A DNA stretch of 19,469 nucleotides, taken from assembly GCA_018716545.1 (NCBI GenBank), contig DVJU01000004.1, positions 1 to 19,469 on the forward strand, in the 5' to 3' direction. The stretch comes from Scatomorpha pullicola (GTDB taxonomy: Bacteria > Bacillota > Clostridia > Oscillospirales > Oscillospiraceae). Positions 13,700-19,469 of the stretch are shown here, one piece after another. The position numbers were made by a program, and so were the translations under genes. Below the pieces are notes generated by a model that made no database searches, was not told where the DNA came from, and saw only the letters and a list, made by a program, of their open reading frames with translations. Positions within the stretch are counted from its first letter, which is position 1; every line of letters begins with the position of its first letter.

Positions 13700-14989
13700 G
13701 TGCTCAAGACTCTTAGGAACGCGTGGGGGATCGTTGAGCTGCGAAAGAAGATAATCTTCACGCTGTTCATCATCCTGATATACCGGCTGGGTAACGCTGT
13801 TCCCGTGCCTTATGTCAATACGACTCTCCTCGAGAGCTATTTCAACACCGTCAACAACACCATACTGGGTCTGTGGAACACCATGTCCGGCGGATCCTTC
13901 TCGATGGCCACGATTTTCGCGCTGAGCATACAGCCGTATATCAACGCGTCCATTATCATCCAGCTGCTCACCATTGCCATCCCGGCTCTGGAGCGCCTGG
14001 CCAAAGAGGGCGGTGAGGAAGGCCGCAAGAAGATCGCCTCCATCACCCGCTATACCACCGTGGGCATCGGCCTCGTCATGGGCATTGCCTACTACACCCT
14101 GATGAACAACCAGGGTCTGCTGAACTCCGACGCCACCGGTGTGTGGCCCGCCATCGTCATCATCATGACCTTCATGGCCGGCAGCGCGCTCATCATGTGG
14201 ATGGGCGAGCAGATCACCGAGTTCGGTATCGGCAACGGTATCTCCATCATCCTGTTCGCGAGCATCATCGCCCGTTTCCCCAGCTCCGTGTGGACCATGA
14301 TCACCAACGTGGGCAATGGTTCCCTGGCCTGGTGGGCGCTTGTGCTCATACTCATCGGCGCTCTTGCGATTATCGTCCTGATAGTCATCGTCAACGACGC
14401 CGAGCGCAGGATCCCGGTGCAGTATTCCAAGCGCGTCGTGGGCCGCAAGCTCTACGGCGGCCAGAGCACGCATCTCCCCATGAAGGTGAACATGTCCGGC
14501 GTCATGCCCATCATCTTCGCCTCCACGATCGCGTCTATCCCCGCTACTATCTGCGCCTTTGTCCCGAGCTGGAGCGATTCCTGGCTGATGACGAACGTGT
14601 TCAACACCAACACCGTTCCCTACGCCATAATCTACTTCCTGCTCATCATCGCATTCAGCTACTTCTACTCCACCATCCAGTTTGACCCCGTGGAAATTGC
14701 GAACAACCTCAAGAAGAACGGCGGCTTCATCCCCGGCTTCCGCGCCGGCAAGCCGACCAGCGAGTACATTCGCAAGGTTCTCAACAAGATCACTCTTTTG
14801 GGTGCGCTCTATCTGGGCGTTGTGGCCGTTGTCCCCATCCTCATCGGCTGCTTCAGCGACGCCCCGGCTCTGGCCGGCATATCCCTCGGCGGTACGTCTA
14901 TAATCATAGTTGTCGGCGTCGCCATCGAGACTGTCCGTGCCGTTGAAGGCCAGCTCCTGATGCGCAACTACAAGGGCTTCCTCGATTGA
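13700..14989 (+). CDS. secY: Protein translocase subunit SecY
   Basis: The 429-residue protein is the pore-forming subunit of the SecYEG channel, with about ten membrane helices. Conserved segments are SIQPYINASIIIQLL (76-90), ITEFGIGNGISI (172-183), the cytosolic RRIPVQYSKR (236-245) and FDPVEIANNLKKNGGFIPG in a later cytosolic loop. It starts at a GTG 1 nt after the rplO stop; the only Shine-Dalgarno-like sequence (GAGG, 13687-13690) is inside rplO, suggesting coupling. Membrane export is thereby tied to ribosome synthesis, as in most bacteria. Confidence 0.98.
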   Translation: MLKTLRNAWGIVELRKKIIFTLFIILIYRLGNAVPVPYVNTTLLESYFNTVNNTILGLWNTMSGGSFSMATIFALSIQPYINASIIIQLLTIAIPALERLAKEGGEEGRKKIASITRYTTVGIGLVMGIAYYTLMNNQGLLNSDATGVWPAIVIIMTFMAGSALIMWMGEQITEFGIGNGISIILFASIIARFPSSVWTMITNVGNGSLAWWALVLILIGALAIIVLIVIVNDAERRIPVQYSKRVVGRKLYGGQSTHLPMKVNMSGVMPIIFASTIASIPATICAFVPSWSDSWLMTNVFNTNTVPYAIIYFLLIIAFSYFYSTIQFDPVEIANNLKKNGGFIPGFRAGKPTSEYIRKVLNKITLLGALYLGVVAVVPILIGCFSDAPALAGISLGGTSIIIVVGVAIETVRAVEGQLLMRNYKGFLD

Positions 14990-15006
14990 TTGACTGGAGG
15001 CGGAAC

Positions 15007-15639
15007 ATGAAGCTCATACTTTTAGGAGCGCCGGGCGCCGGAAAGGGCACCCAGGCCGAGATACTCAGTCGAAAGCTGGGCATACCCACCATCTCCACCG
15101 GCAACATCCTGCGTGCTGCCATCAAAAACGGCACGCCCGTAGGCCTGAAGGCAAAGAGCTACGTCGAGTCCGGAGCGCTCGTCCCCGACGATGTCATAAT
15201 CGACATCGTCGCCGAGCGCCTGGCCGAAGGCGACTGCGGCCATGGCTACATCCTCGACGGTATGCCGAGGACGATACCCCAGGCGGAGGCGCTTGAGAAG
15301 CACGGCATCGACGTCGACTTTGCCCTGAGCATCGAGATTTCCGACGAGACGATCATTGAACGCATGTCCGGCCGCCGCACCTGCCATGTCTGCGGCGCCA
15401 GCTACCACATTGTCAACGCCCCGCCCAAGGTCGAGGGCAAGTGCGACAACTGCGGCGGCGAGCTGGATGTACGCAAGGACGACGCGCCCGAGACCGTGAA
15501 GGCCAGGCTTGAGATCTACCACAGGGAGACGGAGCCTTTGAAGGACTACTACGCCGAGCGCGGCAAACTGAGAAGCGTTGACAATCAGCCCACGATCGAG
15601 GCCACTACGGCCGAGATAGAAAGGGTATTGGGGATTTAA
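15007..15639 (+). CDS. adk: Adenylate kinase (zinc LID form)
   Basis: The 210-residue enzyme interconverts ATP plus AMP and two ADP. It has the P-loop GAPGAGKGT (7-15), the AMP site STGNILRAAI (30-39), LDGMPRT (83-89, usually LDGFPRT) and a LID domain with C126, C129, C146 and C149 in CHVCG and CDNCG, the Gram-positive zinc type. The ATG at 15007 follows TGGAGGCGG. An in-frame TTG at 14986 overlapping the secY stop is less likely. AMP-site Asn replaces the commoner Asp, a conservative change. Confidence 0.97.
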   Translation: MKLILLGAPGAGKGTQAEILSRKLGIPTISTGNILRAAIKNGTPVGLKAKSYVESGALVPDDVIIDIVAERLAEGDCGHGYILDGMPRTIPQAEALEKHGIDVDFALSIEISDETIIERMSGRRTCHVCGASYHIVNAPPKVEGKCDNCGGELDVRKDDAPETVKARLEIYHRETEPLKDYYAERGKLRSVDNQPTIEATTAEIERVLGI

Positions 15640-15642
15640 CCT

Positions 15643-16401
15643 ATGCCCATAGTTATCAAATCAGCACGCGAGATCGAGCTTATGCGCGTGGCCGGCAGGA
15701 TCACCGCCGGGGCGAGGACCATCGCCAGGCAGGGCATCGCAGCCGGAGTGACCACAAAGGAGCTCGACCGCGAGATTCACAGGTATATCGTCAAGAACGG
15801 CGCGACGCCGACCTTCCTCAACTACGGCGGCTTCCCGGCCAGCGCGTGTATCTCCGTGAACGACGAGGTAATACACGGCATACCGGGCGCCCGCGTTATC
15901 CACGACGGCGACATAGTCAGCGTGGATGTCGGCGCGAAGATCAACGGCTTCACCGGCGACTGTGCCGGGACGTACCCCTGCGGCGAGATAACGCCGGAGG
16001 CGCAGGATCTGATAGCCGTGACGCGGCAGAGCTTTTTCGAGGGCATCAAGTTTGCCCGCGTAGGCTACCGTGTCTCGGACATAGGCCACGCCATACAGGA
16101 ATACGTTGAAAGCCATGGCTACTCCGTTGTGCGCTCCTACGTCGGCCACGGCGTGGGCGCCCAGCTCCACGAGGAGCCGGAGGTACCCAATTACGGCGAA
16201 CCGGGACACGGTCCGCGGCTGGTAAAGGGCATGACCATCGCAATAGAGCCTATGGTCAACGCGGGCACCTTCGACGTGAGGGTGCTGGACAACGAATGGA
16301 CTGTCGTCACGGCAGACGGCAAGCTGTCGGCTCACTATGAGAACACGATACTCATAACCGACGGCGAGCCCGAGATCCTGACGATGGCAGAGGACATTTG
16401 A
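15643..16401 (+). CDS. map: Methionine aminopeptidase, type I
   Basis: The 252-residue enzyme removes the initiator methionine from new proteins. The five metal ligands are in place: D95 and D106 (SVDVGAKINGFTGDCAGTYP), H169 (GHGVG), E202 (IEPMV) and E233 (HYENT), along with substrate-binding H79 (HGIP) and H176. It lies only 3 nt after adk. The adk-map-infA order is the usual one in Bacillota. Confidence 0.98.
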   Translation: MPIVIKSAREIELMRVAGRITAGARTIARQGIAAGVTTKELDREIHRYIVKNGATPTFLNYGGFPASACISVNDEVIHGIPGARVIHDGDIVSVDVGAKINGFTGDCAGTYPCGEITPEAQDLIAVTRQSFFEGIKFARVGYRVSDIGHAIQEYVESHGYSVVRSYVGHGVGAQLHEEPEVPNYGEPGHGPRLVKGMTIAIEPMVNAGTFDVRVLDNEWTVVTADGKLSAHYENTILITDGEPEILTMAEDI

Positions 16402-16425
16402 CGCCAACGCGAGGAGGTAGAGATT

Positions 16426-16644
16426 TTGGCGAAAGACGATGTGATCGAGCTTGAGGGCACGGTTGTCGAATCCCTGCCCAATACGATGTTCAACGTCGAC
16501 ATCGGAGGCGGCCACATAATACTGGCTCACATCTCCGGTAAGCTCCGTATGAACTTCATCCGCATACTCCCGGGCGACAAGGTCACGGTTCAGATGAGCC
16601 CCTATGACCTCACCCGAGGCCGCATAACCTGGAGATCCAAATAA
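16426..16644 (+). CDS. infA: Translation initiation factor IF-1 (TTG start)
   Basis: The 72-residue OB-fold protein has the IF-1 pattern KDDVIELEGTVVESLPNTMF, GHIILAHISGKLRMNFIRIL and GDKVTVQMSPYDLTRGRITW. It blocks the A site during initiation. The start codon is TTG, with AGGAGGT 7 nt upstream and no in-frame ATG nearby. It directly follows map; the small KOW-domain gene often found between them in Clostridia is absent. Confidence 0.97.
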   Translation: MAKDDVIELEGTVVESLPNTMFNVDIGGGHIILAHISGKLRMNFIRILPGDKVTVQMSPYDLTRGRITWRSK

Positions 16645-16697
16645 CGAGCGCCGCAAGGCCGCTCCAAGGCACAGCCTTTGAATAGGAGGAACTTAGA

Positions 16698-16811
16698 ATG
16701 AAAGTCAGGCCTTCTGTCAAGCCCATGTGCGAGAAGTGCAAGATTATCAAGCGCCATGGCAAGGTCATGGTGATCTGCGAGAATCCCAAGCACAAGCAGC
16801 GTCAGGGCTGA
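16698..16811 (+). CDS. rpmJ: 50S ribosomal protein L36
   Basis: The 37-residue protein reads MKVRPSVKPMCEKCKIIKRH and ends GKVMVICENPKHKQRQG. C11, C14, C27 and H32 form the zinc site. This is the zinc-binding L36 form, the smallest protein of the large subunit. AGGAGG (16685-16690) precedes the ATG. A 121-nt gap with stem-loops follows before rpsM. Confidence 0.97.
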   Translation: MKVRPSVKPMCEKCKIIKRHGKVMVICENPKHKQRQG

Positions 16812-16840
16812 GTGACAAAGCATCCCCCACATAGCATTAC

Positions 16841-16872
16841 CCCGCGAGTAACGGAGGCTCCCCTCCGGCGGG
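16841..16872 (+). promoter_or_regulatory. Bulged stem-loop upstream of rpsM
   Basis: CCCGC (16841-16845) pairs with GCGGG (16868-16872). CGGAGG (16852-16857) pairs with CCTCCG (16862-16867) around CTCC. The two helices stack as 11 bp with a single 6-nt bulge GAGTAA on one side. In Escherichia coli the rpsM leader is the S4 target of the alpha operon, and rpsD lies in this operon too. A link is inference only. Confidence 0.55.
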
Positions 16873-16905
16873 AATTAAGCCTTCGCTAAACAAAAATCGC
16901 GGAGA

Positions 16906-16925
16906 AATCATCGAAAGGAATGATT
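16906..16925 (+). promoter_or_regulatory. Hairpin holding the rpsM ribosome binding site in its loop
   Basis: AATCAT (16906-16911) and ATGATT (16920-16925) pair around an 8-nt loop containing AAAGGA (16914-16919). The Shine-Dalgarno sequence is 13 nt from the rpsM ATG, which is long. Folding of the hairpin would bring them closer or limit access. Confidence 0.5.
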
Positions 16926-16932
16926 GCAAAAG

Positions 16933-17301
16933 ATGGCACGTATAGCCGGCGTTGACCTGCCCAAGGACAAGAGGATAGAGATCGGCCTCACCTATGTCTA
17001 CGGTATCGGCAGAACCAGCGCGAAAAAAATTCTCGAGGCCACTGGAATTAACCCCGACACCCGCGTGAAGGATCTCACCGACGAGGAAGAGGCCAAGATC
17101 CGTGAGTGCATAGATCACAACTACGTCGTCGAAGGCGACCTGCGCCGCAGCGTCGCGCTCGACATCAAGCGCCTTACCGAGATTGGCTCTTACCGCGGCC
17201 TGCGCCACAGGAAGGGACTGCCCGTCCGCGGCCAGCGCAGCAAGACCAACGCCCGTACCCGCAAGGGTCCGAAGCGCACCATAGCCAATAAGAAGAAGTA
17301 A
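16933..17301 (+). CDS. rpsM: 30S ribosomal protein S13
   Basis: The 122-residue protein starts MARIAGVDLPKDKRIEIGLT, with YGIGRTSAKKIL next and a basic end RGQRSKTNARTRKGPKRT. S13 lies in the 30S head and contacts P-site tRNA and L5. The ATG at 16933 gives the conserved N-terminus. An in-frame TTG at 16924 would add three residues and sits 4 nt from AAAGGA, so it cannot be fully excluded. It begins the alpha-operon portion of the cluster. Confidence 0.97.
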   Translation: MARIAGVDLPKDKRIEIGLTYVYGIGRTSAKKILEATGINPDTRVKDLTDEEEAKIRECIDHNYVVEGDLRRSVALDIKRLTEIGSYRGLRHRKGLPVRGQRSKTNARTRKGPKRTIANKKK

Positions 17302-17315
17302 GGGAGGGATATGTA

Positions 17316-17711
17316 ATGGCAGCACCTAAGAAGAAGGTACGCACTCGCCGCAGAGAGCGTAAGAATATTGAAAAGGGAGCCGTGCATATCAGCTCCAGCT
17401 TCAACAACACCATGGTGACCATCACCGACACCAACGGCAACGCCATCTCCTGGGCTTCCGCCGGCGGCATGGGCTTCCGCGGCAGCAAGAAGAGCACCCC
17501 GTTCGCCGCTCAGACCGCCGCCGAGACGGCCGCCAAGGCCGCCATGGAGCATGGCCTGAAGACCGTCGAGGTCTTTGTCAAGGGACCCGGCTCGGGACGT
17601 GAGGCCGCCATCCGCGCCCTCCAGACCGCCGGTCTCGAGGTCACTATGATAAAGGACGTAACGCCCATCCCGCACAACGGCTGCCGTCCGCCGAAGCGCC
17701 GCCGCGTGTAA
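17316..17711 (+). CDS. rpsK: 30S ribosomal protein S11
   Basis: The 131-residue protein has GAVHISSSFNNTMVTITDTN, KSTPFAAQTAAETAAKAAME and VKGPGSGREAAIRALQTAGL in the core. It ends with the conserved VTPIPHNGCRPPKRRRV, whose Asn-Gly is the isoaspartate site known from other species. S11 forms part of the platform near the mRNA exit. GGGAGGG precedes the ATG. Confidence 0.98.
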   Translation: MAAPKKKVRTRRRERKNIEKGAVHISSSFNNTMVTITDTNGNAISWASAGGMGFRGSKKSTPFAAQTAAETAAKAAMEHGLKTVEVFVKGPGSGREAAIRALQTAGLEVTMIKDVTPIPHNGCRPPKRRRV

Positions 17712-17732
17712 GAGAAGGAGGAGGAATACAAA

Positions 17733-18332
17733 ATGGCAAAGAATATGCAGCCTATAGCCAAGCGCTGCCGTGCGCTGGGCATTTCTCCTGCCACCATGGG
17801 CTACTACAAGAAGGAGAGCAACCGCCACCAGAACAGCCAGGTTCGCCGTAAAAAGAGCGAGTATGCCACCCAGCTGCAGGAGAAGCAGAAGGTCAAGTTT
17901 GTGTACGGCATCATGGAAAAGCAGTTCCACGCTTACTATGAGAAGGCCGCCCGCATGCCCGGCAAGACCGGCGACAACCTGCTGAGCCTTGTCGAGCGCA
18001 GGCTTGACAACGTCATCTTCCTGCTCGGCTTCGCCACCACCAGGCGCGAGGCCAGGCAGCTCGTCAACCACGGCCACTTCACCGTGAACGGCCGCCGCGT
18101 GAACATCCCCAGCTTCCAGGTTAAGCCGGGCATGGTCATCGCCCCCAAGGAGTCGAGCCGCAACCTTGAAAAGATAAAGGACAACGTGGAGGCCAACGCC
18201 TTCCGTCAGCCGCCCAAGTGGCTGGAGTTTGACGCCGCGAACATGATCGCCAAGGTCGTCGCCATCCCGACGCGCGAGGACGTGACCCTCCCGGTGGAGG
18301 AGCACCTCATCGTCGAGCTCTATTCCAAGTAA
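17733..18332 (+). CDS. rpsD: 30S ribosomal protein S4 (zinc-free form)
   Basis: The 199-residue protein has the S4 core KVKFVYGIMEKQFHAYYEKA, an S4 RNA-binding domain (LVERRLDNVIFLLGFATTRR, then QLVNHGHFTVNGRRVNIPS) and a C-terminal VEEHLIVELYSK. The N-terminus has one cysteine (C12) and not the four-cysteine zinc cluster, so it is the zinc-free form. S4 nucleates small-subunit assembly and is a translational repressor of its operon in several bacteria. AGGAGGAGG precedes the ATG. Confidence 0.98.
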   Translation: MAKNMQPIAKRCRALGISPATMGYYKKESNRHQNSQVRRKKSEYATQLQEKQKVKFVYGIMEKQFHAYYEKAARMPGKTGDNLLSLVERRLDNVIFLLGFATTRREARQLVNHGHFTVNGRRVNIPSFQVKPGMVIAPKESSRNLEKIKDNVEANAFRQPPKWLEFDAANMIAKVVAIPTREDVTLPVEEHLIVELYSK

Positions 18333-18414
18333 TCGGTAAACCCTCAAATTGGTAAGCTGCAAACCGCGCGCCTTTGTAGGGGCGCCACAATAAATAAGGA
18401 GGGTTATTTCGCAC
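18333..18414 (+). promoter_or_regulatory. rpsD-rpoA spacer with a stem-loop and distant ribosome binding site
   Basis: GCGCC (18368-18372) pairs with GGCGC (18381-18385) in this 82-nt gap. AGGAGGG (18397-18403) lies 11 nt from the rpoA ATG, longer than elsewhere in the cluster. No in-frame ATG, GTG or TTG lies closer. Confidence 0.45.
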
Positions 18415-19365
18415 ATGATTGAAATTGAAAAGCCGCGCATCGAGTGCATCGAGTCTCCGACGGACGATTCGTATGGCAAGTATGTCATTGAACCGCTGGA
18501 GCGCGGCTACGGCACGACTTTGGGCAACTCCCTGCGCCGAGTGCTCCTCTCCTCTCTGCCCGGCACGGCGGTAACGAGCATACGTATCGCCGGCGTGCAG
18601 CATGAGTTTTCCACCATCCCTGGCGTCAAGGAAGACGTCACCGAGATAGTCCTGAATATAAAGCGTATCATAGCGCGTCTGCACTCCGACGAGCCCAAGA
18701 CCGTCTACATCGAGGCCTCGGGCGAGTGCGAAGTGACGGCTGGGGACATCAAGGCCGACAGCGAGGTCGAGATACTCAACCCTGAGCTGCACCTCGCCAC
18801 CCTCGGTCCTGACGCCTCGCTGTCTATCGAACTGACGATAGACCACGGCAGGGGCTATGTTCCGGCGGACAAGAACAAGGGTTCTCAGCAGGTGATAGGC
18901 ACCATCCCCGTGGACTCTATTTACACGCCTGTGCTCAAGGTCAACTACGCCGTGGAGAATACCCGCGTTGGTAACCAGACGGACTTCGATAAGCTTACCC
19001 TCGAGGTCTGGACGGACAAGACCATCTCCCCCCGCGACGCCGTGTCGCTGGGCGCGAAGATACTGGTCGACCACTTCACGCTGTTCACCGACCTGTCCGA
19101 CAGCATCGGCAACCGCTCCACGGTGGTTGAGAAGGTCGAGACCCAGCGCGACAAGGTGCTGGAGATGACCATCGAGGAGCTTGACCTCTCGGTGCGCAGC
19201 TTCAACTGCCTCAAGCGCGCCAACATCAACACCGTCGAGGACCTCATCAGCAAGACTCAGGACGAGATGATCAAGGTCCGTAACCTCGGCCGCAAGTCCC
19301 TGGAGGAAGTCGAGCACAAGCTCGCAATGATGGGACTCAGCCTGGCCAGCGACGACAACCAGTAA
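18415..19365 (+). CDS. rpoA: DNA-directed RNA polymerase alpha subunit
   Basis: The 316-residue subunit has the N-terminal assembly domain (about 1-230) with ERGYGTTLGNSLRRVLLSS (29-47), which starts polymerase assembly as a dimer. A linker leads to the C-terminal domain (about 250-311) with SVRSFNCLKRANINTVEDL and NLGRKSLEEVEHKL, which binds UP elements and activators. It is complete and of normal length. Its place after rpsD and before rplQ matches the alpha operon. Confidence 0.99.
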   Translation: MIEIEKPRIECIESPTDDSYGKYVIEPLERGYGTTLGNSLRRVLLSSLPGTAVTSIRIAGVQHEFSTIPGVKEDVTEIVLNIKRIIARLHSDEPKTVYIEASGECEVTAGDIKADSEVEILNPELHLATLGPDASLSIELTIDHGRGYVPADKNKGSQQVIGTIPVDSIYTPVLKVNYAVENTRVGNQTDFDKLTLEVWTDKTISPRDAVSLGAKILVDHFTLFTDLSDSIGNRSTVVEKVETQRDKVLEMTIEELDLSVRSFNCLKRANINTVEDLISKTQDEMIKVRNLGRKSLEEVEHKLAMMGLSLASDDNQ

Positions 19366-19378
19366 GGAGGAAACCAAT

Positions 19379-19469
19379 ATGCCCGGAACCAGGAAGCTTG
19401 GCAAGCCGACTGACGCGCGTATGGCTATGCTCCGTCAGCAGGTCACGGATCTTCTCGACCGCGGCCGCA
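19379..19469 (+). CDS. rplQ: 50S ribosomal protein L17, N-terminal part
   Basis: The ATG at 19379 follows AAGGAGG and opens a frame of 30 codons to the window edge. It reads MPGTRKLGKPTDARMAMLRQ and then QVTDLLDRGR, the L17 N-terminus. L17 lies at the base of the large subunit near the tunnel exit and usually ends the alpha operon. The rest of the gene is outside the window. Confidence 0.93.
   Translation, partial: MPGTRKLGKPTDARMAMLRQQVTDLLDRGR

Noticed and set aside
17190..18488. 432-codon minus-strand open frame opposite rpsM, rpsK and rpsD
   Set aside because: Long antisense frames are expected opposite GC-rich genes with biased codon use. The plus-strand genes are certain.

Overview
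The window is about 19.5 kb of GC-rich chromosomal DNA. It is dominated by one long ribosomal-protein gene cluster, the merged S10-spc-alpha cluster, read left to right. Bacillota features are the AGGAGG-type ribosome binding sites, a short zinc-binding (type Z) S14, the gene order rpsJ to rplQ with adk-map-infA-rpmJ inside, and rpsD lying between rpsK and rpoA. The high GC content and the cysteine-poor S4 N-terminus suggest class Clostridia, probably an Oscillospiraceae-like gut bacterium. That family-level placement is inference.

Layout. (1) 1-1238, minus strand: the N-terminal ~412 residues of an FAD-dependent dehydrogenase that runs off the left edge. (2) 1251-1475, minus strand: a tRNA-Gly(GCC) gene with its promoter, an adjoining hairpin and a U-tract terminator directly in front of the dehydrogenase ribosome binding site. 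(3) 1596-3484: an overlapping OmpR-type response regulator and sensor histidine kinase pair. (4) 3485-3927: a gene-free stretch with palindromes, a strong sigma70-type promoter inside a perfect 13-bp inverted repeat, and a ~270-nt leader with an attenuator-like terminator. (5) 3928-19469: rpsJ rplC rplD rplW rplB rpsS rplV rpsC rplP rpmC rpsQ rplN rplX rplE rpsN, then a 433-bp gap, then rpsH rplF rplR rpsE rpmD rplO secY adk map infA rpmJ rpsM rpsK rpsD rpoA and the start of rplQ.

The genes supply both ribosomal subunits (S3, S4, S5, S8, S10, S11, S13, S14, S17, S19; L2-L6, L14-L18, L22-L24, L29, L30, L36), initiation factor 1, the protein-export channel SecY, N-terminal Met removal, adenylate kinase and the RNA polymerase alpha subunit. 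Most genes are 2-20 nt apart or overlap by a base, so the few wide gaps stand out: rpsJ-rplC, rpsN-rpsH, rpmJ-rpsM and rpsD-rpoA all hold stem-loops.

I found no wholly new gene system. The observations most worth a second look are: a MITE-like repeat element whose left end coincides with the last codons of rpsN (10731-10962), followed by a five-hairpin rpsH leader; the 13-bp inverted repeat bracketing the -10 box of the S10 promoter; the attenuator-like S10 leader; and a repetitive Arg/Gly/Asn-rich tail on S3 with a similarly composed head on S5.
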